A stretch of DNA of 64,000 nt from Leptobrachium leishanense. Lineage: Eukaryota > Chordata > Amphibia > Anura > Megophryidae. The stretch lies in assembly GCA_009667805.1 (NCBI GenBank), contig CM019067.1, positions 163,915,073 through 163,979,072 on the forward strand, given 5' to 3'. The stretch's first letter is position 1; every line of letters starts with the position of its first letter. A model generated the notes under the pieces. The model saw nothing but the letters and a program-made list of their open reading frames with translations, searched no databases and was not told where the DNA came from. Below are positions 46,576 through 58,569 of this stretch, piece by piece. A program made the translations under genes and the position numbers.

Positions 46576-47165
46576 CCCCTTAGTGACCGCGGACGTACCA
46601 TGTACGTCATGGCCGCGGGTCTCTTTTAGACCCGCTGACGTACATGGTACGTCCTGCGGTCTTTTGAGCGCTGGAAGCGATCGGATCGCTTCCAGAAGCT
46701 CAAACGCCATTGCAGGCTGCCTGGGAGTCCAGGCAACCATGCAATGGCGGTTAGAAGTGCTGGGGCACCTTGTGATCGCTCCCCGGGAGCGATCAACATC
46801 CGGTTTCACCGGAGAGGTGCCCGGCACTTCTAGAGAGCTCTGGAAGCAATCGGATCGCTTCCAGCAGCTCCAGGGCCATTGCACGCTGCCTGGGAGTCCA
46901 GGCATCCGTGCAATGGCGGACAGAAGTGCCAGGGCCCCCTGTGATCGCTCCCCGGGAGCGATCAACATCCAGTTTCGCCGGAAAGGTGCCCCGCACTTCT
47001 ACAGAGCGCTGGAAGCAATCGGTATCGCTTTCAGCTGCTCTGAGTATATTGCAGGGATGCCTCGACATCGAGGCATCCTTGCAATATGGTTACCTGCCGC
47101 CGGTCCGCTCAGTGATCGCTCCCCCCGAGCGATCACTTCCGGTAGCGGCAGGAAGTACTGAGTGC
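46576..47165. repeat. piggyBac left-end palindromic repeats (~168-bp units)
   Basis: The terminal segment has a large hairpin, GACGTACCATGTACGTCATG pairing with a copy near 46635. Three units of ~168 bp follow, starting near 46668, 46833 and 47005, each with three nested hairpins: GGAAGCGATCGGATCGCTTC, GCCTGGGAGTCCAGGC flanked by CCATTGCA/TGCAATGG, and GATCGCTCCCCGGGAGCGAT. Confidence 0.85.
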
Positions 47166-47793
47166 CACCATGTATCATGGCACTCAGTACAAAAAAGATC
47201 ACATAAGTGATCAGGTGCTCTGCTGGGTGCCTCGAGGGATCAAGGCACCCAGCAGACTAAAAAAAGTGTAAAAAAAAGAGTAAAAAAAGTAAACTAAATA
47301 AATCAAAATGAATAAAATAAAATAAAAGTGACAGCCAAGATGGCGCTGCCCTTCTAAGGGCAGGGTCATCTTGGGGCTGTGTGGGATGTTCCTAGCCTGC
47401 CTCATCAGAGAGGCAGGCTAGCAACATCCAATCAAAAGTTATAAAAAATCAAAATAAAATTTCTAATTTGTCAGGTCAGGTCAATATTTTGTAAATATTG
47501 GCCGTGACCTCTGTGATTCTCCCTCCCTCTCCTCACTTGTGTTTTGGTGAGCGAGAGAGAGAGATCAGATTTGACAGGTTAGAGATTTTAGGTAGATTTA
47601 GTGAGATTAGAAAAATTGAGGCAGATTTAGAGAGATTTTAGGGAGATTTAGAACAATTGAGGCAGGTTTAGAGGGATTTAGAGAGATTTAGGTGTTTATT
47701 TGTATTTTCTTGTGAAACCCAATGGTTCTTCTAAGAACCAACAATCCGCTTATATATATAATAATTATAAAATTTTATAATCTATTATATATA

Positions 47794-49507
47794 ATGTCTG
47801 AGAGGGTGTACAGCGCCGAGGAGGCATACGCCATCCTGGCGTCAGAATCTGAGGCACCTGCGTCGGACTCAGACCCTGATTTTGACCCCGCTAACTGCTC
47901 AGAGACCTCGCTAGATACATTATCTACGCTGGCTGATGTATCTAGTGATGTTTCTGACGCAGATCATCGGCCACCACCTGCCAGCAGGAGACGCACAGCT
48001 CCAGCTGAGGAGTGGGTAGTGCCTCATCGCCAGAGGCCAGATATCCCTCCTTTCACGGCAAATCCTGGCATCAATATTGATGTTGCAGGATTTACCGCCA
48101 CACAGTTTTTGCAGGTGTTTATGGGGGATGATTTGTTGGGCCACATTGTTGCCCAATCAAATTTGTATGCCCATCAGCATTGTGCTGCGAAGCCAGACTC
48201 CTACTTGGCAAGGCAGCAATGGACCCCACTAGATGTGCCAGAATTTCTGAAATTCTGGGCACTTACTATGCTGATGGGCATCATAAAGAAGCCCTCAATT
48301 CGCTCCTACTGGAGCAGTAGCCCCATCTGCTCTACCCCCATTTACCCCCAATCAATGTCACGTAGAAGGTATGAAAACATTTTGCGTTTCATGCACTTCA
48401 GTGACAACAGCCTGTGCCCTCCTAGAGAGCATCCCCAGTTTGACAGGCTGTATAAAATCCGCCCCCTGATTACCCACTTCGCCGCCAGGTTTGCACAGGC
48501 TTATACACCTGGAAGGAATATCTGCGTGGATGAATCCCTAATGAAATACAAGGGAAGGCTGGGATTCAAGCAGTATATTCCTTCCAAACGCTCCAGGTAT
48601 GGAGTGAAGGTGTATAAGCTCTGTGACAGAGAGAGTGGGTATACTCAGGCCTTCCGGGTGTACGAGGGAAAGGATAGTAGCCTTGACCCTCCAGGTTGCC
48701 CAGAACACATGGGAACAAGTGGCAAGATTGTGTGGGACCTACTTTTTCCCCTGATGAACAAAGGGTACCACTTGTATGTTGATAATTTTTATACGAGTGT
48801 CCCTTTGTTCAAGCTGCTGTATTGTTTTGATACAGCAGCATGCGGTACTGTTCGCAAGAACCGCGTAGGTTTCCCAGCACAGCTTGTCCGCACACGGCTA
48901 AAAAGGGGGGAGTCCTCAGCTTTGCGCCAAGAGGAGCTGTTGGCGGTCAAGTACAGAGACAAGAAGGATGTATACCTTCTATCCACCATCCACACTGAGA
49001 GGTCTGTGGAGGTCTCTGTACGTGGCAGAGCTGAGCGCATCAGGAAGCCAGTGTGCATCAAAGCCTATAACCGGCATATAGGGGGGGTTGATCTGGCAGA
49101 TCAGATGCTCCAGCCCTACCAAATTATGCGGAAGTCAAGGGCCTGGTACAAAAAGGTTGCAATTTACCTGACGCAAATTGCAACCCACAATGCCTTTTTG
49201 CTCTGCAAAAGGAAAACCCTGGAGTGACGCTGTCCTTTTTACAGTTTCAGCTCCAGGTAATTTCGGGGTTTTTGTACCAGAATGCACATGCTCCCCGGGC
49301 AGTGATGGGGGACAGAGTTGGGGCTACACATTTTATTTTTAAAATACCCCCTACTGAGGGCAAACAGAAACCCCAAAAAGATGCAGGGTGTGTTTCAAGA
49401 GGGGGCAGAGGAGAGACACAATTTTTTACTGCCCAGAATTCCCTGGACAACCCGGTCTGTGTCTTGGGGACTGTTTCAAGATATATCACACTGTGCGTGA
49501 TCTGTGA
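47794..49507 (+). pseudogene. piggyBac transposase, core intact, C-terminus frameshifted
   Basis: Cut-and-paste transposase for TTAA sites. From ATG 47794 (MSERVYSAEEAYAIL) a 477-codon frame runs to 49227. An acidic N-terminal part precedes the DDE_Tnp_1_7 fold. The three catalytic Asp are in NICVDESLMKYKGRLGFKQY, HLYVDNFYTSVPL and HIGGVDLADQM. The residue order and wording, such as YIPSKRSRYGVKVYKLC and ESGYTQAFRVYEGKDSSLD, are close to what I recall of Xenopus Uribo-type piggyBac proteins. The frame then shifts twice: TLSFLQFQLQVISGFLYQ is at 49224 onward in another frame, and the Cys-rich C-terminal zinc-binding domain (CRVCFKRGQRRD ... FYCPEFPGQPGLC) is in a third frame from 49379 to 49507. 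Without this domain the protein is probably inactive. An ATG at 47722 is also in frame, but the 47794 start matches the family better. Confidence 0.93.
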
Positions 49508-49639
49508 TTTTTTTCCCTTTCTATTTTTTTCTTACACTCTAGTTAGTTAGTTCAGTTTAGTTTATTTTTCTTTTACTGCACCAGACTTTTACATTTTATT
49601 CCTACATTTTTATGTTCTACAATTGGTGCTGTATTTTGC

Positions 49640-52060
49640 CAAAATCTTTGCACACCTATGCATGGGGGGCATGGGTGTACTCAGGAGACCTTGCAGAAAA
49701 CAACCTGGAGAGTTTTCATGCAGTAACAACAACAGTGTCTCCTAAATCACAGTCCAAATCTAATGTGGGCGTAAAAATCAGAAAATTGAAAAATTACCGC
49801 CACACACATTCTCAAATGTTTTGGCTAAAACCGTTGCATCCATGGCATCAAAGCACTCCATATGCAATACCTTGGGGTGTCAACATAAAAATATAAACAA
49901 TTTTCTGGCAATAATTCAAACTGGGGTATGCGGTAGACCCAAAACCAAAGATAGGCCTAGCTGAAGAAATAATCTCAATTTCAACTCCAATGACAAAGTC
50001 ATAAAAATTGTATTTGAACCTTCCCCAAAATCCTGGCAAACCTATGCATGGAGGGCATGGGTGTACTCAGGAGACCTTGCAGAAAACAACCCGGAGAGTT
50101 TTCATGCAGTAACAAACAACAGTGTCTCCTAAATCACAGTCCAAGTCTAATGTGGGCGTAAAAATCTGTAAATTGAAAAATTACCGCCACACACCTTCTC
50201 AAATGTTTTGGGCTAAAACCGTTGCATCCATGGCATCAAAGCACTCCATATGCAATACCTTGGGGTGTCAACATAACAAATATAAACAATTTTCTGGCAA
50301 TAATTCAAACTGGGGTATGCGGTAGACCCAAAACCAAAGATAGGCCTAGCTGAAGAAATAATCTCAATTTCAACTCCAATGACAAAGTCATAAAAATTGT
50401 ATTTGAACCTTCCCAAAATCCTGGCAAACCTATGCATGGGGGGCATGGGTGTACTCAGGAGACCTTGCAGAAAACAACCTGGAGAGTTTTCATGCAGTAA
50501 CAAACAACAGTGTCTCCTAAATCACAGTCCAAATCTAATGTGGGCGTAAAAATATGAAAATTGAAAAATTACCGCCACCACCTTCTCAAATGTTTTGGGC
50601 TAAAACCGTTGCATCCATGGCATCAAAACACTCCATATGCAATACCTTGGGGTGTCAACATAACAAATATAAACAATTTTCTGGCAATAATTCAAACTGG
50701 GGTATGTGGTAGACCCAAAACCAAAGATAGGCTATCTGAAGAAATAATCTCAATTTCACTCCAATGACAAGTCATAAAAATTGTATTTGAACCTTCCCAA
50801 AATCCTGGCAAACTATGCATGGGGGTCATGGGTGTACTCAGGAGACCTTGCAGAAAACAACCTGGAGAGTTTTCATGCAGTAACAAACAACAGTGTCTCC
50901 TAAATCACAGTCCAAATCTAATGTGGGCGTAAAAATCTGTAAATTGAAAAATTACCGCCACACACCTTCTCAAGTGTTTTGGGCTAAAACCGTTGCATCC
51001 ATGGCATCAAAGCACTCCATATGCAATACCTTGGGGTGTCAACATAACAAATATAAACAATTTTCTGGCAATAATTCAAACTGGGGTATGCGGTAGACCC
51101 AAAACCAAAGATAGGCCTAGCTGAAGAAATAATCTCAATTTCAACTCCAATGACAAAGTCATAAAAATTGTATTTGAACCTTCCCAAAATCCTGGCAAAC
51201 CTATGCATGGGGGGCATGGGTGTACTCAGGAGACCTTGCAGAAAACAACCTGGAGAGTTTTCATGCAGTAACAAACAACAGTGTCTCCTAAATCACAGTC
51301 CAAATCTAATGTGGGCGTAAAAATCTGTAAATTGAAAAATTACCGCCACACACCTTCTCAAGTGTTTTGGGCTAAAACCGTTGCATCCATGGCATCAAAG
51401 CACTCCATATGCAATACCTTGGGGTGTCAACATAACAAATATAAACAATTTTCTGGCAATAATTCAAACTGGGGTATGCGGTAGACCCAAAACCAAAGAT
51501 AGGCCTAGCTGAAGAAATAATCTCAATTTCAACTCCGATGACAAAGTCATAAAAATTGTATTTGAACCTTCCCAAAATCCTGGCAAACCTATGCATGGGG
51601 GGCATGGGTGTACTCAGGAGACCTTGCAGAAAACAACCTGGAGAGTTTTCATGCAGTAACAAACAACAGTGTCTCCTAAATCACAGTCCAAATCTAATGT
51701 GGGCGTAAAAATCTGTAAATTGAAAAATTACCGCCACACACCTTCTCAAATGTTTTTGGGCTAAAACCGTTGCATCCATGGCATCAAAGCACTCCATATG
51801 CAATACCTTGGGGTGTCAACATAACAAATATAAACAATTTTCTGGCAATAATTCAAACTGGGGTATGCGGTAGACCCAAAACCAAAGATAGGCCTAGCTG
51901 AAGAAATAATCTCAATTTCAACTCCGATGACAAAGTCATAAAAATTGTATTTGAACCTTCCCAAAATCCTGGCAAACCTATGCATGGGGGGCATGGGTGT
52001 ACTCAGGAGACCTTGCAGAAAACAACCTGGGGAGTTTTCATGCAGTAACCAACAACAGTG
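49640..52060. repeat. ~388-bp tandem repeats downstream of the piggyBac transposase
   Basis: Units start at CAGTGTCTCCTAAATCACAG at 49733, 50120, 50508, 50891, 51279, 51667 and a diverged one at 52056, giving spacings of 387, 388, 383, 388, 388 and 389 bp. Units 4-6 are almost identical. Each contains CCTTGGGGTGTCAACATA, a CCTAGCTGAAG block and GGTGTACTCAGGAGACCTTG. Reading frames of ~96 codons in each unit are by-products of the repetition. Confidence 0.95.
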
Positions 52061-53578
52061 TCTCCTAAATCACAGTCCAAAACTGATGTGGGTGTGAAAA
52101 TGAAAAATGACCATCAAACAGTATACAATTTGTTTGGAGCAAACGGTTGCATCCATGGCATAAAAACACTCCATTTGCAATACTTTGGGGTGTTAGCTTA
52201 CCAAATATATGCACGTTCATAAAATTGGGGTATGTAAAAAGGCCCCTAAGAAGAAGATAAGCAAAGAAGATACTGTATGTCAAATTAGAAAATTGACAAG
52301 CACATGTCAAAAGATTGGCGTAGCACCCCAAAAACAACAGAACAAATACATATATGGGTGGTATCAATTTACTCAGAAGATGTTGCTGAACATATTTTGG
52401 GGTGTTTTTTGGCAGTAACCAATAACTGGATTTGACAATTCATGCCTAAAGTACAATGTGTGTGAAAAAATAACACAAAAAGTGACTACCTGAAAGTTTG
52501 ACATAGAGCTAGTGCATGGAAAGTGTTAAAATACAACTCTTTGAAGTACCCTAGGGTGTGCCCTTTCTAAAAATATATGGTTTTATGGGGGTAAATTACT
52601 TTGGCCGGCTTCAAAAATGTCCCAAATAGGACATGGGTGCATGATGCCGAAATGTGAAAATTCCAAGTTGGAAAACTGAAATGCGCACCCCCCAAATAAG
52701 GCCTATTAGCCCCCAAATGACCCAACATACCTATACATGGGTAGTATCAATTTACTCAGACGATGTTGCTGAACATATTTTGGGGTGTTTTTTGGCAGTA
52801 ACCCATAACTGGATTTGACAATTCATGCCTAAAGTACAATGTGTGTGAAAAAATAACACAAAAAGTGACTACCTGAAAGTTTGACATAGAGCTAGTGCAT
52901 GGAAAGTGTTAAAATACAACACATGGGTGTAATCAATTTACTCAGAAGATGTTGCTGAACATATTTTGGGGTGCTTTTTGGCAGTAAACCTTAAAGTTCA
53001 CAGTACATGTATTCTTAAATTGCGTTCCTGAAAAAAATCACCAAAATTTTTTTTTTTCTCAAACTTTGGCATAGATTTGTGATAAAATGGTTTGCATGGA
53101 AAGAGTCAAAATACCCCAAGTTTAATACCTTGATTTGTGTACTTTAAAAAAATATGTATATGTGGAGGGTTATTCAGGAATTAGTGAGAGATATCAGTGT
53201 TACAATGTCACTATCACTAGTTTTGAAAATAAAAACTCTTTGGAAATGGCAAAGTGCTACTTGCACTTATTGTTGCATAAAATAAGGAAAAAAGCGAGGA
53301 ATATGTAAACATTGGGTATTGCTAAACTCAGAACTAAATTTAGAAACTACTAAGGAATTAAATTTTTTTGAAGGTTGTTGAAAAATTTTGGGGGTCAAAG
53401 TTCGAAAAAGTGGTGTTTTTTCAATTTTTTTGTCATATTTCACAATGTTTTTTATAGTAAATTATATGAAATGATGAAAAAAATGGTATCTTTATAAAGT
53501 CCATTTAATGACAAGAAAAACAGTGCAAAATATGTGTGGGTTGCATAACCGAGTAAGAGGAAAATTTGTCCTAAACAC
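52061..53578. other. piggyBac right subterminal region with diverged repeats
   Basis: 52380-52980 holds three partial repeats of GATGTTGCTGAACATATTTT followed by GGCAGTAACC, and two copies of GTGACTACCTGAAAGTTTGA. They look like ancestral or diverged versions of the 388-bp unit. 53000-53578 is AT-rich without clear features. Confidence 0.7.
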
Positions 53579-54020
53579 TAAGGCTAGGGACAGATGAGCG
53601 CATTTTCTGCGGCCACCGTCAAAATGTACGTCGATGCGTGCGCACGCATTTTTTCACGGAATACGCTTAAGTGGTCAGACGATGCGCAATTCTGGACGTA
53701 TTTCATGACGATGGGGTGAAAAGAAGTCTAGGGAAATCCGGCTGTTTGAACGTTATGTTGGCCGCACACTAGCAGCGTCTGACATCTCCTAATCACGCAC
53801 ACACGCTGCTATGCGGCCGCAGCGCACTCTGTACGTCAGTACCAGCGGTTTAACGTTCTCGAAAAAATGCGTTCATTTTCCACTTGCGTTGCGCGGCCGG
53901 ACTTTTGTGCGACCGTACTTCGTATATTGGCTGTCATTGCCCGGCATCTGCTGCTAGTGCGGCCGTGATTATGTGCGCCAGAACGCGCGTTCGCACTGCC
54001 TCAGTCTGACCCTAGCCTTA
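53579..54020. mobile_element. MITE with TAAGGCTAGGG ends, inside the piggyBac
   Basis: Left end TAAGGCTAGGGACAGA and right end TCTGACCCTAGCCTTA form an inverted repeat. The 440-bp interior is GC- and CpG-rich (GCGTGCGCACGCA, ATGCGGCCGC, GAACGCGCGTTCG), unlike its AT-rich host. TA may be the target, but the exact duplication is ambiguous. Confidence 0.75.
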
Positions 54021-54093
54021 CAGCGCAGAAACGTAAAAACAGCAGCGGTCACTAAAGGACGGATTTGTGTAAAACCGCCCGGTCACTAAGGGG

Positions 54094-54370
54094 TTAAAAC
54101 ACTTGGGAATTAAGGTGATCTGTGTCTCGTCATACAAAAAGTACCACGCTGTATTTTGGAGCTCACTAATTTCTTTAAAACACTTGGGAATTAAGGTGAT
54201 CTGTGTCTCGTCATACAAAAAGTACCACGCTGTATTTTGGAGCTCACTAATTTCTTTAAAACACTTGGGAATTAAGGTGATCTGTGTCTCGTCATACATA
54301 CAGTACCACGCTGTATTTTGGGGATCACTAATTTATTTAAAACATTTGTGAATTAAGGTGATGTGTCTCT
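54094..54370. repeat. 81-bp array of the hAT, continuation
   Basis: Three more units with CACTTGGGAATTAAGGTGAT, AGTACCACGCTGTATTTTGG and the same period as the array before the piggyBac. Proves both sides were once contiguous. Confidence 0.93.
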
Positions 54371-54484
54371 TGTCACTGGCTGCCAGCTATCAGTGTGTCT
54401 CACTGAGTTATACCAGAGTTATTTAAATCTTTATACCAGAGTTGAATCAGAGTTCTGTATATATTAATCTATATATCACTCACC

Positions 54485-57400
54485 ATGTCTGAAAGAACAA
54501 AAAGGACAGGCAGACGCTCCCAGCCACAGATAAGAGGGCAAGCAGCCCCTGTGTCGGGAGGCTGTGTCTCTGGTCGTGGTGGACGTGGTGCATCCTCTGC
54601 AGGGGCACGCTTGTCCTTTTTAACTGGTGCTGGCTGTCTTAAGCAGCAGCAACATGCAGAGGATTTGGTGGATTGGCTAACCAGGCAATCCTCATCCTCC
54701 GAGTCCTCTGCCAGCCAGGCCTCTAGTGCTTTACATTCCACCTCAGCTGCCAAAGCATCTAATGCAGCCTCCATGTCCACAGCTACTCCTGCCGTTGCCT
54801 CGCTATCACACACGGAGGAGTCAGCTGAATTGTTTGACTACAATGAGAGTGACATGCTGCTTGAGGATGCGCAGCAAGTACAGTGCTCTGATTCAATCTC
54901 TGAGGTTGAGCAAGGGAGTATAATCAACAAAGAGGAAGGAGGTGCCAGTGATGACACACAAATAACTGGCACTCATGTTGCCCCAGCAGCTGCAGCATAC
55001 TGCCAAGTTGGCTCCAGTGACGAGGAGATAGGGGGTGAAGATGACATTGATGATGATGAGGTCACTGACTCCACCTGGGTGCCAGATCGAACTGAGGAAT
55101 CAAGTGAGGAGGAGGGGGAGGAGGAGGCACAGCAAACACGAGGCACAACATCCTCTGTGACCAACCGTAGCACTAGCCAGTCCAAGGCATCACATGTCAG
55201 AGCTGCTCCGGTGCAGAGCGCTGTTGTCTCAAAGAACACATGCAGGAACTCTGCTGTCTGGGAGTTCTTTATGAACTGTGCAGCAGACCCCACCGTTGCT
55301 ATTTGTAATCTATGTCAGTGGAGGCTGAAGCGTGGGATAAACACCGGACACTTGGGTACCACGTGCTTGAGGCGACATATGAACAAGTGCCACACATCCC
55401 GTTGGGGCAAAACTTTGCGTAGGTCCTCCTCCTCCTCATCTGTCTCTACCCACACTGTATGTCCTGCCATGAAATTGCCTACAACCTCCACCGACAGGGA
55501 TGATGCTACAGTAATGGATGTACCAGCAAGTCCTTCCTCACAATGTGACATCATCCCAGTAGCTGAAGATTTACGCAGTCAGATTACGTTGCCGCAGCTG
55601 CTGCAGCGAAAGAAAAAATATAGTCCCAACCATCCCCAAGCACAGCGTCTAAATGCCAGCTTAGCAAAATTACTCGCATTGCAGCTGCTGCCTTTCCAGC
55701 TGGTGGACTCTGCTCCCTTCCGTGAATTTGCTGAATGCGCTGTACCACAGTGGCAGGTTCCAAAACGCCATTACTTTTCACGCAAGGCCATTCCAGCACT
55801 ATACCAGCACGTGGAAGACAATGTTATCCAGTCATTGGGAAAGGCAGTCAGCAGCAAGGTGCATGTCACTTTAGACACGTGGTCCAGCAAGCATGGACAG
55901 GGTCGTTACATTTCCTTCACGGCACACTGGGTAACTCTGATTGCAGCTGGGAGGGATCCAAGACGGGGTTCTGTGCTGGAGCTTGTTCATCCACCACGCC
56001 TCCAGAAACCTGCTTGTATGAGGTCTGTCTGCTCCACCACCACCACCTCTTCCTCCTCCTCCTCCTCCTCCTTCTCTGTCTCTGGCGAAGTGGCAGTTAA
56101 ACCCACGCCTGACAGGGTCTACGCAATGGCTCAAGCAAAAAGATGCCATACTGTGCTTGAGCTGGTTTGTTTAGGGGACAGGAGCCACACCGGGTCAGAA
56201 ATTTTGTCAGCTCTGCAGGGGCAGGTGCAGAGATGGTTAACACCATGCCAGCTTGAGCTGGGAATGATCGTCTGCGATAATGGCAGCAACCTTCTCTCCG
56301 CCCTACGCCAGGGTAAATTGACGCATGTACCATGCCTAGCACACGTCCTAAATCTGGTGGCACAGCGTTTCTTAACCAAGTACCCAGGGCTGCCAGAGCT
56401 TCTCATCCAGGCCAGAAAAGTCTGCAGCCACTTCAGACGGTCATTCCCAGCAAGCGTTCGCCTGGAAGAAATTCAAATAGAATTTCACCTTGCCACAAAC
56501 CGTCTGATCTGTGACATGCCCACCAGGTGGAACTCGACATTAGCAATGCTGCAGCATCTGCACAAGCAGCAGAGGGCCATCAACGAGTACCTGTGTGAGT
56601 ATGGCACAAGGACAGGTTCAGGTCAACTTGTTTTTTTTTCCCCCCGCAATGGCTGATGATCAAGGATGCATGCACTGTACTGTCACCATTTGAGGAGGCA
56701 ATGAGGATGGTGAGCAGGGACAGTGCATGCATCAGTGACACAATTCCTTTAGTGTTCCTGCTGGAGCACACTCTGCGGGGAATTATAGATGTGGCTCTAG
56801 AGGCAGAGCAGCGGGAGGAAGAGGAGGCCTTCCCTAGCTCTCAAGGCCCCAGTCTTTCTGCAGACAGCATTCCAGCGGGTCCTACTCAGATCAGACAGGA
56901 TGAGGAGGAGGAGGACTATTTAAGTAGTGGGTGCATTGAAGGTGGGGATTCCTCAAGAAACAGAAGGGCTTGTGCGTGGCTGGGAGGAGGAAGTGCACGA
57001 TACGGTCATCCTCATTGACCAGGAAAACTCGGCAGCTGATGCCACCTCCAACCTACGCTGCATGGGCTCCCTAATGATGCAAAGCCTGCTAAAGGACCCC
57101 AGGATTCGTGCTATCAAGGAGAGGGATCATTACTGGTTGGCAACCCTTCTTGATCCACGATACAAGGGGAAAGTTGCAGAGCTCATCCTGCCCGCACAGA
57201 GGGAGCACAGGATGACAAAACTTGAGGACGCTCTAAAGCGAAACTTGTGTAACACCTTTCCAGGCACTGTTAGTTTACCAAGTGCTGACACACGTGCTTC
57301 TGAGGCTGCAGGTGATCAGAGGAATAGCGGTGAAGGCCAGGGCCGCTTGACTGATGCATTTTTAAATTTTTTTAGTCCTCAACGCCCAGGGACGAAAATG

Positions 57401-57721
57401 TAGGCACCCATTGCCAGCGTCTTCACCATATGGTGTAGGACTACCTAGGGGCAAGGGCAGACCTGGATACCTTTCCAGCAGATGATCCACTGGCTTACTG
57501 GGTGTTGAGATTGGATCACTGGCCAGAACTTATCCAATATGCAGCTACTAGGTTGCCCTTCATCTAGCGTGCTTTCCAAAAGGACGTTCAGTGCCGCTGG
57601 AGGTTTTGTCACAGACAAAAGAGTGCGTCTGTCCACCGACTCTGTAGACCGGCTGACATTTATAAAAATGAATCAGTCCTGGATCAGCAGCTATCAATCC
57701 CCTGATGCTGAAGTAATGTAA
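54485..57721 (+). pseudogene. BED-finger hAT transposase, frameshifted
   Basis: The first frame (54485-56656, 723 codons) has a long Ser/acidic N-terminal region and a BED zinc finger (about residues 258-305) with FFMNCAADPTVAICNLCQW and CLRRHMNKCH. The hAT catalytic fold follows: VHVTLDTWSSKHGQGRYISF (first Asp), MIVCDNGSNLLSAL (second Asp), CLAHVLNLVAQRFL and MPTRWNSTLAML. At 56630 a homopolymer T/C run marks a frameshift. The protein goes on in other frames: CTVLSPFEEAMRMVSRDSAC, HYWLATLLDPRYKGKV (about 57126-57173), a PADDPLAYWVLRLDHWPELI piece near 57470, and the C-terminal dimerisation block LGCPSSSVLSKRTFSAAGG at about 57542 onward, ending near 57721. At least four frame changes or stops make it inactive. 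It resembles ZBED-type proteins, but the position between hAT ends identifies it as transposase. Confidence 0.94.
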
Positions 57722-58569
57722 TAGATAGGGGATGTCCTCTTCTGCATTCACAAAACCTCTAGCACTGAACTCTTCCACAATACCACAAAAGGGTTATGGT
57801 GTGAAGGCACTTGCTGCCATGAAAGGCACAATATCTGGCTGCACTGACGCCCATTAAAAAAAAAAAAAACCTTTTCAATATAGGACCACATTGTCCACCC
57901 CTGCACTCTTCCACAATACCACAGAGGGGTTACTGTATGATGATACTTGCTGGCCTGGCACCAAGGCACAATATCTGGGTGCACTGACGCTCATTACCAG
58001 ATAAAAAAACTTTTCAATATAGGACCACATGGTCCACCCCTGCACTCTTCCACAATACCACAGAGGGGTTACTGTATGATGATACTTGATGGCCTGGCAT
58101 TAAAAGCGAAATATCTGGGTGCACTGACGCTCATTAACAGATAAAAAAACTTTTCAATATAGGACCACATGGTCCACCCCTGCACTCTTCCACAATACTA
58201 CAGAGGGGTTACTGTATGATGATACTTGCTGGCCTGGCCAGTGGTGTATTTAGGTTTTGTGCTGCCCTAGGCCTGACTAAACTCGTGCACCCCCTAATTT
58301 AAATTTGAGACACCCCTTTCTGTCAAGGCCACACCTCTTCCTGGTTAATCCCCACCCTTCCTCTTTAAGCTCCACCTTTTCCTCTTAGAGCTACGCCTTT
58401 TCCTCTCTTTATATTAAAATTGGATACCAAGTGCCTACTTGTATATTTTGTATACCATTTCAAATGTATCTATTGAGATAAATAAAATTATGAAATGTTT
58501 AAATGCAAGCATTTTTACAAAGAACAGCCACACATGTTAAGTATACTGGATCACAGCCGCTCTAATTGG

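Larger units (their letters stand above)
46576..54093 (+). mobile_element. piggyBac transposon, 7.5 kb, inserted in the hAT array
   Basis: TTAA at 46572-46575 and 54094-54097 flanks CCCCTTAGTGACCGCGG on the left and CGGTCACTAAGGGG on the right, a 13-14 bp inverted repeat. Removing the element and one TTAA regenerates the 81-bp unit word CTTTAAAACACTTGGG. Contents: GC-rich palindromic repeats, a transposase gene, ~388-bp tandem repeats, a diverged right part and a nested MITE. At 7.5 kb it is much longer than a minimal piggyBac (about 2.5 kb), mostly because of the repeats. Confidence 0.95.

Noticed and set aside
46126..46968. 280-codon open frame on the - strand with repeated YDETQITLIPKCFKEISEPQ units
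   Set aside because: It reads through the 81-bp non-coding array and into piggyBac hairpins. The period is divisible by three, so the frame stays open by arithmetic; both strands show it and the frame crosses a transposon boundary.
50213..51994. Repeated 96-codon - strand frames starting MLLHENSPGCFLQGLLSTPM
   Set aside because: Copies of the same frame in each 388-bp tandem unit; no known domain, and shortened in diverged units.
54485..56656. Host ZBED-type gene
   Set aside because: The BED finger and hAT fold fit domesticated ZBED genes, but the frame is broken and lies between hAT termini with a duplication, so it is a transposase relic.
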